This document shows, piece after piece, positions 1 to 6,760 of a DNA stretch of 12,682 nucleotides; position 1 is the stretch's first letter; the number at the start of each line of letters is the position of its first letter. A program made the position numbers and the translations under genes. The DNA lies in contig JAUQYY010000066.1 in NCBI GenBank assembly GCA_030587505.1, positions 1-12,682 of the forward strand. Reading direction: 5' to 3'. A model generated the notes under the pieces. The model did no database searches. It saw only the letters and a list, made by a program, of their open reading frames with translations, and had not been told where the DNA came from. The DNA is from Candidatus Sigynarchaeota archaeon. GTDB lineage: Archaea; Asgardarchaeota; Jordarchaeia; Jordarchaeales; Jordarchaeaceae.

Positions 1-698
1 AGTTCTCCTGGTACGAGTTTTATGTTTAGGGCCTTTTCGAATCCTTTTTTCAGAGAATCTTTTATGATTTTTATGTCTGGTTTCTTTTTGAGAGCTATTT
101 CTAGGTTGGTTACTCTTTCTTCTATTGATTTGGCGATTTTGTCACTCATTTTTTCTCTTGATACTCTGAGTACTCTCGCCATGGTTTTGATGTCTGTTTT
201 TATGAGGAGTGTTCCGTGGTGTAGTATGACGCTTTTTCTTCTTGTCTGGGAGCTTCCGCTTATCTTTTTTCCGTTTACTAGAATGTCGTTCACTGGCTTG
301 AATTCTGCCTCTAGGCCTAGCATTTTTAGGCTTTCAACCACGCCCTGGCAAAGCACCTCGTATGACTTTACAACGTCTTTTGGCACTTTTTTGTTGTTTT
401 CGCTCACAACTATGTTGTAAGTGAGGTTCTCCTTGTCCGAGTAAATCGCTCCTCCTCCCGTTATTCTTCTACAAATATCAACACCTAGTTTTTTACACTC
501 CTCAACATCTACCACATTCTCAACAGATTGAAAGTAGCCGATGGAACACGCAGGTGGGTCTCTCTGATATAAGAAGAGTGTATCGGGAACTATTTTTTCC
601 GAGCGTGCTAACAGAATCGCTTCACCCACTGCCCCGCTCGTTGGAGGGTCGATTATTCCCAAGTCCAAAAACCGCCACGTTTCCTCCAATTCAAACAC
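1..698 (-). CDS. lplA: Lipoate-protein ligase A, catalytic domain (3' end off the window)
   Basis: Attaches lipoate (through lipoyl-AMP) to a lysine of lipoyl-domain proteins such as GcvH or 2-oxoacid dehydrogenase E2, in the cytoplasm. Translating the minus strand gives 232 residues with no stop before the left edge. The protein opens near WRFLDLG. The family signature RRITGGGAIY lies at residues 77-86, followed by NLTYN at 91-95. NDILVNGKKISG (137-148) contains the likely lipoate-contacting lysine K145, and HHGTLL follows at 160-165. RVTNL at about 195-199 is also family-typical. The start chosen is GTG at 698; no ATG lies in frame between it and an upstream stop, and the Shine-Dalgarno match is weak. 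About 30 residues may be missing beyond the edge. Many archaea split the accessory domain into a separate LplB, so look for lplB next door. An octanoyltransferase of the same fold (LipM-like) is the main alternative. Confidence 0.85.
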   Translation of the reverse strand, partial: MFELEETWRFLDLGIIDPPTSGAVGEAILLARSEKIVPDTLFLYQRDPPACSIGYFQSVENVVDVEECKKLGVDICRRITGGGAIYSDKENLTYNIVVSENNKKVPKDVVKSYEVLCQGVVESLKMLGLEAEFKPVNDILVNGKKISGSSQTRRKSVILHHGTLLIKTDIKTMARVLRVSREKMSDKIAKSIEERVTNLEIALKKKPDIKIIKDSLKKGFEKALNIKLVPGE

Positions 699-988
699 CT
701 TTCCGGGGTAGTATAGTAACTGTTCTATTTTTGAAGAACAATTTAGATTTAAGATTAACTAGAAGAAGAGACTACTTTTATTATTGACTCTAGTTTTTTG
801 AAAAATCGAGTCGAAACCTATCCACTACAGTGTGACTGTGTGTGATGGAGCTAATCTTGGTGGGGTTTATTTAAATAAATTCTTGGTATAAGGGTGGTTG
901 AATAACTTTTTAAGAAAAAAATAGATGAGTGGGTTTGGGGTGAGTGCTGTTGTGTATGGATTGTGTGGTGGGGTTGCCTGTTGATTGC
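699..988. other. Intergenic region between lplA and the small peptide gene
   Basis: I see no gene in these 290 bases. They contain a run of seven T on the minus strand (915-921), listed as a terminator. They also hold a perfect 14-base AT palindrome at 866-879, an imperfect GACTC/GAGTC stem around an A/T core at 785-812, and a small ACAGT-GTG-ACTGT stem at 827-839. The plus strand of 841-988 is strongly G/T-rich, so the minus-strand transcript of this stretch would be C/A-rich and largely unstructured. Confidence 0.6.
915..921 (-). terminator. T-run terminator candidate after the small peptide gene
   Basis: Seven consecutive T on the minus strand lie about 68 bases beyond the stop codon of the tryptophan-rich peptide gene. 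Archaeal RNA polymerase commonly terminates at such T-tracts without a strong hairpin. The intervening sequence is C/A-rich. Confidence 0.4.
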
Positions 989-1168
989 TCAGATAGGCCA
1001 TGGGAATTTTGGGAATATCCAGCCGACCCATCCAAACCATCCGAACCAGGGCTGGGTTGGCATTAGCGACCAGTAGCTGACAACTTCAGCTCCCATGATG
1101 GGTGTTACTGCCAGGACTAGTAGTATGATCGTCAGTAGGGCTGCTAGGCTGTACTTCACCTTGGACAT
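989..1168 (-). CDS. Small secreted tryptophan-rich peptide, function unknown
   Basis: I do not recognise this gene. The product is 59 residues from the chosen start. It has a short basic N-terminus (MSKVKY), a hydrophobic core (LAALLTIILLVLAV) and a possible signal-peptidase site near PIMGAE. The predicted mature part is about 31 residues and very aromatic: six tryptophans, a repeated F/V-G-W unit (FGWFGWVGW) and a Pro/Phe/Trp tail ending KFPWPI, with almost no charge. Two ATG codons are possible, at 1174 and 1168. The minus strand reads GGAGATGA overlapping the first ATG, which places GGAG six bases before the second ATG, so 1168 is favoured. It has its own TATA-like region and a downstream T-run, so it is probably monocistronic. 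It could be an antimicrobial or membrane-active peptide, an envelope component or a signal; all of these are inference. Confidence 0.65.
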   Translation of the reverse strand: MSKVKYSLAALLTIILLVLAVTPIMGAEVVSYWSLMPTQPWFGWFGWVGWIFPKFPWPI

Positions 1169-1174
1169 TTTCAT

Positions 1175-1454
1175 CTCCGAAATTTTTTTCCTTGTTTAAT
1201 ATAAAAACTCTGCTAATTAAATAATCAAAAATAAAAAAATATATAAATTAAAACGAAAAAGTAGATGAAACTTCAAGATTTGATACCAAATTCGTCAATC
1301 AACCTCAATCCTCCTCCGAGGGGCTAAAAAGATTATTATGTATCCTTTCAAAACATAAATGCTGGGGGACGTACTCCTTAAAAAGAGGGCCGACCTCCGT
1401 ATAATGGACTAAAATTTTTTAATGAGATTTCACTCAAAATCTTGAGGGCTGTAT
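1175..1454. other. Divergent intergenic region between the peptide gene and ABCE1
   Basis: This 280-base stretch holds the promoters of the two divergent genes. For the peptide gene, TATA-like sequences on the minus strand lie near 1240-1250 and 1200-1208, with GGAG at 1178-1175. For ABCE1, a TATA-like AAAATTTTTTAA lies at 1411-1422, with the ribosome binding site GAGGG at 1444-1448. A possible 17-codon open frame (1359-1412) precedes ABCE1. I see no RNA gene. Confidence 0.5.
1444..1448 (+). promoter_or_regulatory. Ribosome binding site of ABCE1
   Basis: GAGGG lies six bases before the ATG at 1455 and fixes that start. The protein then begins directly with the ferredoxin-like domain typical of the family. 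Confidence 0.6.
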
Positions 1455-3254
1455 ATGGTGCGAATAGGCATAGTTGACAGAAACAGGTGCAAGCCAAAGG
1501 ATTGCCAGAAGGAATGCTACCGGTTCTGCCCACCCGTAAGAATGGGTGACGAAGTCATCACCTTTAGTCCAGACACAGGCCGTGCCTTAATCTCGGAGCA
1601 AATGTGTACTGGATGCGGGATATGTGTAAAAAAGTGTCCCTTCGGAGCGATCAGGATTATAAATCTTCCAGAGGAGCTTGAAGAAAATCTGACACACCGC
1701 TATGGTCCAAACGCTTTCAAACTCTACCGTTTACCGATTCCCAAACCAGAAAGGGTAACGGGGCTAATAGGTCCTAATGGTGTGGGAAAAACTACGGCTA
1801 TTAGAATTCTTGCTGGGGAAATAAGGCCGAATCTGGGTGATTATGAGAGTCCACCCGATTGGGATACGATTATAAGACATTTTCGAGGCAGTGAGTTACA
1901 GCCCTATTTCGAAAAACTCTCCACGGGAGAGCTACGAATAGTTCATAAGCCTCAGAACATCACAAGGCTACCCGAGGTTGTGAAGGGGGTTGTTGGGGAA
2001 CTCCTAGAAAGAGTAGACGAGAGAGGGGTGATGAGAAAGCTAGCAGAGGAATTGGAGTTAAAAAAGCTATGGGATAGGGAGTTAAAAGTTTTGAGTGGTG
2101 GAGAACTCCAGAGAGTCGCCATAGCAGCCACCGTCGCGAGAGATGCAGACGTGTATCTCTTCGATGAGCCCTCAAGCTACGAGGACATCTACCAACGCCT
2201 AAACATTGCGAGGGTGATAAGAAAGCTCGCGGATGAGAACAGAACTGTGATATGCATTGAGCATGACTTGGCACTGGTGGACTACCTGAGCGATTCAGTT
2301 TGTATGTTCTACGGAACCACCGGAGCCTATGGCGTAGTCTCACACCCCCACGGTGTCAGAGAGGGTATTAACATCTACTTAGATGGATTCCTTCCAGACG
2401 AAAATCTACGCTTTCGTGATGAACCCATTAGATTTCACACCAGCCCCCTTCCCTCCGGTGGGTGGGAGAGCCAAGAAGTCCTTCTCTCATTCGGGCGGAT
2501 GAAAAAGAGCTACGGTGGATTCTCATTGAGAGTAGAAGGGGGCAAGATACACAAAGGAGAGGTTGTGGGAATAATAGGCCCCAACGGAATAGGAAAAACA
2601 ACTTTCATCAAATTACTAGCTGGGGTGATAACGCCCGACGAGGGAGAACCCCCACAAGAAGACGTAAAGATTAGTTACAAACCTCAGTACCTAAAAGCCA
2701 GCTACGACGGAACAGTACAGCTCTTACTAAAAGAGACTGGGGGAAAAAGGGCAACCAGCAGTGCATTCCGGTCTGATGTACTCAAACCTTTAGAAGTGGA
2801 AAATTTGCTCGACAGACAGGTCAATGAACTGAGCGGCGGGGAGCTCCAGAGTGTGGCAATAGCCGCTTGTTTATCCCGAGAGGCTGACATATATCTTCTG
2901 GACGAGCCCAGCGCCTTTCTATCCTCCGAACAGAGACTAAGAATGGCGAGAACAATCAGACGTGTTATAGAAAACTGGCATGTAGCCGCTTTCGTGGTGG
3001 AACACGACATAATCGGCGTTGACAGTCTGTCAGACAGCTTAATGGTCTTTAGTGGTATACCTGGCGTGGAAGGCGTAGCATCACCACCAACGGACCTCAG
3101 GACTGGTATGAACCAGTTCCTCAAAGTTTTGAACATAACCTTTCGCAGAGATCCCGAAAATGGTAGGCCAAGAATCAACAAAGAAAATTCGAGACTGGAC
3201 AGATTACAAAAAGAGCAAGGTGAATACTACTACGTACCATCAGGCAAAGAATAA
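1455..3254 (+). CDS. ABCE1 (Rli1), ribosome-recycling ATPase
   Basis: Splits 70S ribosomes after termination, with aRF1/Pelota, using twin ABC ATPase sites coupled to an iron-sulfur domain. At 599 residues it is full length for the family. Eight cysteines for two [4Fe-4S] clusters are at 12, 17, 21, 25 and 51, 54, 57, 61, with family spacing. NBD1 has Walker A GPNGVGKT (106-113), signature LSGGELQ (213-219), Walker B YLFDEPS (234-240) and switch His270. The inserted element GSELQPYF is at 145-152. NBD2 has GPNGIGKT (375-382), LSGGELQ (459-465), YLLDEPS (480-486) and switch His517. The D-loop regions are slightly unusual: SSYEDIYQR in NBD1, and SAFLSSEQR in NBD2, where an Asp is usual. It stands alone, with its own promoter and a hairpin/T-rich terminator, convergent with the aldolase/phosphatase gene. 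The identification is secure. Confidence 0.97.
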   Translation: MVRIGIVDRNRCKPKDCQKECYRFCPPVRMGDEVITFSPDTGRALISEQMCTGCGICVKKCPFGAIRIINLPEELEENLTHRYGPNAFKLYRLPIPKPERVTGLIGPNGVGKTTAIRILAGEIRPNLGDYESPPDWDTIIRHFRGSELQPYFEKLSTGELRIVHKPQNITRLPEVVKGVVGELLERVDERGVMRKLAEELELKKLWDRELKVLSGGELQRVAIAATVARDADVYLFDEPSSYEDIYQRLNIARVIRKLADENRTVICIEHDLALVDYLSDSVCMFYGTTGAYGVVSHPHGVREGINIYLDGFLPDENLRFRDEPIRFHTSPLPSGGWESQEVLLSFGRMKKSYGGFSLRVEGGKIHKGEVVGIIGPNGIGKTTFIKLLAGVITPDEGEPPQEDVKISYKPQYLKASYDGTVQLLLKETGGKRATSSAFRSDVLKPLEVENLLDRQVNELSGGELQSVAIAACLSREADIYLLDEPSAFLSSEQRLRMARTIRRVIENWHVAAFVVEHDIIGVDSLSDSLMVFSGIPGVEGVASPPTDLRTGMNQFLKVLNITFRRDPENGRPRINKENSRLDRLQKEQGEYYYVPSGKE

Positions 3255-3272
3255 AATCCTCAAATAAATAGA

Positions 3273-3290
3273 AAAAGCAAGCCTGCTTTT
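3273..3290 (+). terminator. Hairpin terminator after ABCE1
   Basis: A perfect 7-bp stem (AAAAGCA paired with TGCTTTT) with a 4-base loop AGCC starts 18 bases after the ABCE1 stop. It ends in a T-run and is followed by a pyrimidine-rich stretch. Confidence 0.5.
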
Positions 3291-3469
3291 CTCCCCCTCC
3301 GTCTTAGTTGTTGTCTTCCCCTCAATCAAGCTACTTTACCTGTAAAAACAAATCTAGTGTTTCTTGATTCTGGAGAAACATTTTTCAACGTTCCGAATTA
3401 AAAAAACCAAGCTATTTTAAAGCGCACTAAACAAATTCATGATAAGAGAGCGGTCGAACGGAAAGCGCC

Positions 3470-3483
3470 AAAAAAAAGAAAAA
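3470..3483 (-). terminator. T-rich terminator after the aldolase/phosphatase gene
   Basis: On the minus strand, five T, a C and eight T begin 13 bases beyond the TAG at 3499-3497. The position supports that TAG, rather than the upstream TGA at 3583-3581, as the functional end of the gene. Confidence 0.5.
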
Positions 3484-3496
3484 GGATGGGGCTAGA

Positions 3497-4675
3497 CTAT
3501 TCTTCCACGACGAACCTGTCAGCCAATTTTTTCAGGACACCGGGGAGGGTATTCTACTGCGTGAGGAAATCTCAACAAGATCAGTTATGTACGAATGAAC
3601 TTCTGTATACCAGTGTAAGGAAACTTACGCATGTGTATTCCATCTCCTCGGGTCCTAACCTGTGAGGCATGAAAGGTCCGTGTCTACGCATGAACTCTGC
3701 CACTTCATTAGCTTTCTGTCTCGCTAGGTCGAATGCGGGGTCATCAAATAGATCTATTGGTCCAACCAAGTGGCCGTCGGTAACGTTGAAGCCTAAGGCA
3801 ATAATTCTTGGGGGTCCATCGAACCTAGTACACACAGCATTTTTAACACTCACAGGCATCAGCGGCCCCGTGTGACTGCCTCTCATCCAACCCGCAACTA
3901 AGTGAGGGAACGCGAAGGGTTCTAGAACTTCTCCGGTGGCCGGTAGTCCGTGCTGTGAGCGTATGAGGGCGCAGGGATCGTCTTTTCCAACGTACTTACC
4001 TGCTATCAGGCTGAGTCTTGTTGTGGATATGGCTGCGCATGGAAGACCGTCTTTTCGCCACACTTTTCTAATAACGTATCTTCCCGTTGTTCCTATCAGT
4101 GCCAAGAGGTCATACATTTCCTCTGGACAGTGTAGGCGTACTGCCTTGCTCTCCATTATGTCATAGACATGGAATGTGAATCCTTGGTGGAGGGATGGGT
4201 CTATTATTAGTCCCGCTGTGTTGAATGGATCCGCAAAGATTTTGAAGATGGGATAATTAAAGGCACCGGGCTCTGTTTTGTCTGCCATGAACGCTATTAT
4301 TGGATCGCTTCCTCTCTCTTCGAACTCTATTTCTGCTACCCCGGGCCCCATTCCTTTGACGTTTCCACTGAACGTGTCTTTAAGAAGGTCTTGTCCTGCT
4401 CCGTACAGCTTGAGCTTCTTTGAGATCTCGGTTGCCTTGATGAAAGTGTCCCACGCTAGTTTGTGTACTTTTTCATTGCTTTCACCGTTTCTATGAGTCA
4501 TTATGAGTTCCAAGTCGTCTCCTGCGTGGGTCACGTGGTAATCGATTATTATTCCGTCTTCTTTCCCTTTTTCCAACATGTTTTTTGCTACTTCTATACA
4601 GTCTGGATGTACCGTTGTGTGGCCCGCTATTGACCCTATATCCGCTTTTATTAAGGAGACCGTTATTTTTGCCAT
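3497..4675 (-). CDS. Fructose-1,6-bisphosphate aldolase/phosphatase, interrupted by a predicted 81-nt intron
   Basis: Bifunctional gluconeogenic enzyme: condenses DHAP and glyceraldehyde 3-phosphate, then dephosphorylates the product to fructose 6-phosphate. The predicted CDS joins exon 1 (4675-3633) and exon 2 (3551-3497), giving 365 residues; the unspliced frame ends at 3581 with 364. Family residues are present: Asp12, His19, Asp53-Asp54, Gln95, Asp132 and Asp232-Asp233 for Mg2+ and phosphate, and Tyr228 and Lys231 in KYVGKDDP for the aldolase step, Lys231 being the Schiff-base lysine. GPFMPHRL and EEMEYT are near the end of exon 1. Exon 2 supplies TLPGVLKKLADRFVVEE, the conserved C-terminus. 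Codon 348 (Thr) is split AC|T. GGGGAG just upstream and an AATATTTAA box near 4721-4730 support the start. The enzyme identity is secure; splicing is inferred. Confidence 0.93.
3552..3632 (-). other. Predicted bulge-helix-bulge (archaeal) intron in mRNA
   Basis: This 81-nt insertion carries three in-frame stops (3583-3581, 3574-3572, 3556-3554) between two parts of one conserved protein. Inner helix: 3631-3624 pairs with 3558-3565 (TGCGTAAG with CTCACGCA, 7 of 8). Five-prime bulge: ACA at 3634-3632. Central helix: 3638-3635 (ATAC) with 3557-3554 (GTAG), three Watson-Crick pairs and one A-G. Three-prime bulge: AAT at 3553-3551. Outer exon helix: 3639-3647 with 3550-3542, six of nine paired. 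Cutting between bulge bases two and three (AC^A and AA^T), the known rule for the tRNA-splicing endonuclease, joins codons as Glu-Tyr-Thr-Thr-Leu-Pro, exactly the family sequence. The pairing is directly visible; splicing itself is inferred. Confidence 0.8.
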
Positions 4676-4969
4676 TTTTCTCCCCTTTTTTGTTGACGAT
4701 GTTAGTTGAGTTGTTGAGTCTTAAATATTTTTTTTATTTCTTGTTTTCTAATCAGATAAGATTAAAGCTATATCCTCTACCATGCTATGAATACTCTTTT
4801 TCCTTTTGTTCGGTTTTTTATGAATTTTCGATTTTAATTCTACACTTGATTGAGGTTAATTTTTCCTTGTTTGCGACTTTCTCAATAACTTTTAACAAAG
4901 TTAGAAATGTTTTTAACTTAGTTTGTATATTTCTTAACATACGAGTAAAATGCAAGAGAGGTTTAAAAA
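4676..4969. other. AT-rich divergent promoter region
   Basis: These 294 bases separate the aldolase/phosphatase gene (-) from the SCP2-like gene (+). A TATA-like AATATTTAA on the minus strand near 4721-4730 lies about 50 bases before the ATG at 4675. A TTTGTATATT element at 4922-4931 probably serves the plus-strand gene. I see no gene in the rest. Confidence 0.45.
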
Positions 4970-5482
4970 GTGATCTTTAAACTCTTTAAGAGCAGCTCCG
5001 ATAAAATTGAACAGAGTGAAGAAACAGAGAGTAGCTTCTCTCCAAAAATAGAAAATACGCTTAAAGAGACGAATAGTCCTCTCAATGACACTAACTTCAG
5101 AGACGAGAAACTGCTTAAATGGTTCCACGCTAGGATGGAGTCCCCAGAGGTTAGTGAGGCGAATAATGTCGTTAGTGACCTTACGCTCCAGTTTAATGCG
5201 GGGGGAACACTGTTTTACTTGAGTAAGAGTGGTGTTGGAACTTTCAAGATAACCCGTGGAAGATGTTCGAATCCTGATGTTTTGATAAGAATATCTCCAG
5301 AGGTTGAATCTAAATTGGCGAGTGTGAATGATTTTACAGAATTTTTCCAAGAGTACAGAAAATATGCGAATTTATCCGGCGGCGACGAGTACATAAGAAT
5401 AAAATATCTCAGCGACTTATCTCAGCTTAGTAAGAAAGGGATTCTGCGTAGTAAGTTGCTGCGTACGTTACTAATGACATGA
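4970..5482 (+). CDS. Small SCP2-like (sterol carrier) domain protein
   Basis: The 170-residue product has no signal peptide or membrane segment. Residues 1-60 are polar and probably disordered (many Ser, Glu, Asn and Lys). Residues 65-160 look like an SCP2-type fold. There is a beta-rich start (DLTLQF, then GTLFYLSKSGVGTFKI), then NPDVLIRISPEVESKLAS, matching the family pattern of a strand followed by a helix. A second helix (DFTEFFQEYRKYA) and a GGDEYIRIKYLSDL end piece follow. The SCP2 assignment rests on this pattern alone. Such domains bind hydrophobic ligands, but the ligand here is unknown. The start is GTG at 4970, with GAGAGG 8 bases upstream. An ATG at 4950 opens only a 7-codon frame that overlaps this GTG. 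The gene stands alone between two gluconeogenic genes and has no obvious functional link to them. Confidence 0.6.
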   Translation: MIFKLFKSSSDKIEQSEETESSFSPKIENTLKETNSPLNDTNFRDEKLLKWFHARMESPEVSEANNVVSDLTLQFNAGGTLFYLSKSGVGTFKITRGRCSNPDVLIRISPEVESKLASVNDFTEFFQEYRKYANLSGGDEYIRIKYLSDLSQLSKKGILRSKLLRTLLMT

Positions 5483-5588
5483 TTTGGTTTAGTGTGTTCT
5501 TGGATGGAGATAGTCTACAAGAGATTTAATAAAAATATAATTCGATAAAGAGTGTGGAATTCGGTTCAAGTAGTTTTTGCTTTCGAGG

Positions 5589-6593
5589 CTACTTCAGTAC
5601 AAAGCTGGCGAGGTCGATTAATCTTTTTGAGTAACCCCACTCATTATCATACCATGACAAAACTTTTACGAGATTTCCTCCAACCACGTAGGTTTTCTCG
5701 AGGTCGACTATGGAGGAGTGGGGGTTTCCTATGAAATCCACCGACACCAGGGGCTCGTCTGTATAGCTTAGAATTCCTTTCATTTCCTCTTCTGCGGCGG
5801 TGATGAAGGCCTCGTTGACTTCCTCTTTGGTTGTGTGTTTCTCCACAGAAACAGTCAAGTCGACTATCGAGACGTCTGCAACCGGAACCCTTAGGGCCAT
5901 TCCATCGAGCTTTCCATCAAGTTCTGGTAATACTAACCCTATTGCCTTAGCGGCTCCTGTGGTGGTTGGTATTATTGAAAGGTTTGCGGCTCTTGCTCTT
6001 CGTAAATCTTTATGGGGGAAGTCTAGAATTCTCTGGTCGTTCGTGTATGCGTGGGTCGTTGTCATAATTCCCTTCAAAATGTGGAAGTTGTCATTCAAAA
6101 CTTTTGCTATTGGGGCTAAGCAATTTGTTGTGCAGGAGGCATTCGAAATTATGTGATGCTTGTCTGGGTCGTAAGCGTTATGGTTAACGCCGAGTACTAT
6201 TGTGATGTCTGGGTCTTGTGCGGGGGCCGAGATAATCACCTTTTTAACTCCGTCTCTTAGGTGTTTGCTTGCATCCTCTTTGTTTCTGAAAACACCGGTG
6301 GACTCTATCACAATGTCAATTTCCCGTTCTCCCCAAGGGATCTGCGCCGGGTCTCTTTTGTTGTAAACCTTGATTTCTTTCCCGTCTACCCAGATGGCAT
6401 CGGCGCCTTTCTCGGTTTTAACCTCCGCCTGAAGTTTACCATAAATCGAGTCGTACTTGAGAAGATGCGCCAAGACCGTGTTATCGGCGAGGTCATTTAT
6501 TGCCACAACTTCGACGTTATCATCCTCCATGGCTGCTCTGAAGGTGTTGCGTCCTATTCTTCCGAAACCGTTAATTCCAATTTTTACAACCAT
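5589..6593 (-). CDS. gap: Glyceraldehyde-3-phosphate dehydrogenase, bacterial class I type
   Basis: Interconverts glyceraldehyde 3-phosphate and 1,3-bisphosphoglycerate with phosphate and NAD(H). The 334 residues match the bacterial/eukaryotic class I length. The Rossmann start is MVVKIGINGFGRIGR. Asp34 in AINDL is the residue linked to NAD preference. The catalytic motif SNASCTTNCLAP has Cys154, and TTTHAYTNDQ has His181. HKDLRRARAA and the C-terminal WYDNEWGYS are class hallmarks. It is not the usual archaeal class II enzyme, which has a different sequence around its active cysteine, so acquisition from bacteria is likely. The start at ATG 6593 is preferred over upstream in-frame TTG 6623 and ATG 6620. 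GGGAG lies upstream of 6593, and a TTTATAG box near 6645-6637 puts the transcript start after those codons. It converges with the SCP2-like gene and diverges from the next gene. Confidence 0.95.
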   Translation of the reverse strand: MVVKIGINGFGRIGRNTFRAAMEDDNVEVVAINDLADNTVLAHLLKYDSIYGKLQAEVKTEKGADAIWVDGKEIKVYNKRDPAQIPWGEREIDIVIESTGVFRNKEDASKHLRDGVKKVIISAPAQDPDITIVLGVNHNAYDPDKHHIISNASCTTNCLAPIAKVLNDNFHILKGIMTTTHAYTNDQRILDFPHKDLRRARAANLSIIPTTTGAAKAIGLVLPELDGKLDGMALRVPVADVSIVDLTVSVEKHTTKEEVNEAFITAAEEEMKGILSYTDEPLVSVDFIGNPHSSIVDLEKTYVVGGNLVKVLSWYDNEWGYSKRLIDLASFVLK

Positions 6594-6636
6594 ATCAATC
6601 AACTCTCCCGTTCTTTCCATCAACAGATAATGGTTA

Positions 6637-6645
6637 GGCTATAAA
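6637..6645 (-). promoter_or_regulatory. TATA-like element of the GAPDH gene
   Basis: The minus strand reads AATTTATAG about 45-50 bases before the chosen ATG at 6593. Initiation about 25 bases downstream would give a leader of about 20 bases that still contains GGGAG, and would exclude the upstream TTG and ATG codons. Confidence 0.4.
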
Positions 6646-6747
6646 TTATTTTTGGCGTTTAGAAACCAAAAATTTTTTGTCAATTGTCGGAGTGATGGTG
6701 ATGCTATGGGTAGAATTTATATCTTATCTTGAGTTATTGTAGATTCT

Positions 6748-6757
6748 GGATGTGATC
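6748..6757 (+). promoter_or_regulatory. Strong ribosome binding site deciding the start at 6761
   Basis: GGATGTGATC matches the anti-Shine-Dalgarno complement GGAGGTGATC at nine of ten bases and stops three bases before ATG 6761. The in-frame GTG at 6752 lies inside this site and so is unlikely to be the start. A TTTATATC box at 6716-6723 fits a transcript start near 6746. Confidence 0.6.
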
Positions 6758-6760
6758 GCA

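Noticed and set aside
22..420. Plus-strand open frame of 132 codons
   Set aside because: It is antisense to the lipoate-protein ligase gene, whose minus-strand frame holds clear family motifs.
785..812. GACTC...GAGTC inverted repeat around T and A runs as a terminator
   Set aside because: The stem is imperfect and mostly A/T, and a clearer T-run lies closer to the peptide gene at 915-921.
1960..2343. Minus-strand frame of 127 codons inside ABCE1
   Set aside because: It overlaps the ATPase domain of ABCE1 and has a composition typical of an antisense shadow (Arg, Pro, Leu and Ser rich) with no recognisable motif.
3581..3632. Simple frameshift or stop-codon readthrough at the end of the aldolase/phosphatase gene
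   Set aside because: Exon 2 is in the same frame as exon 1, separated by 81 bases with three stops. A frameshift is therefore not needed, and readthrough would insert 27 unrelated residues.
3549..3640. Insertion flanked by GAATAC direct repeats, as from a small mobile element
   Set aside because: GAATAC does occur at 3640-3635 and 3554-3549, but removing one repeat unit (86 bases) breaks the frame. The 81-base bulge-helix-bulge excision restores both frame and family sequence, so the repeats are better read as coincidence or as part of the splice-site structure.
5265..5274. GTTCGAATCC, resembling a tRNA T-arm
   Set aside because: It lies inside the SCP2-like coding frame, and no matching acceptor, D-arm or anticodon arm is found around it.
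4934..5350. Minus-strand frame of 138 codons overlapping the SCP2-like gene
   Set aside because: The plus-strand gene has a ribosome binding site and a domain-like pattern. The minus frame has no motif and no promoter support.
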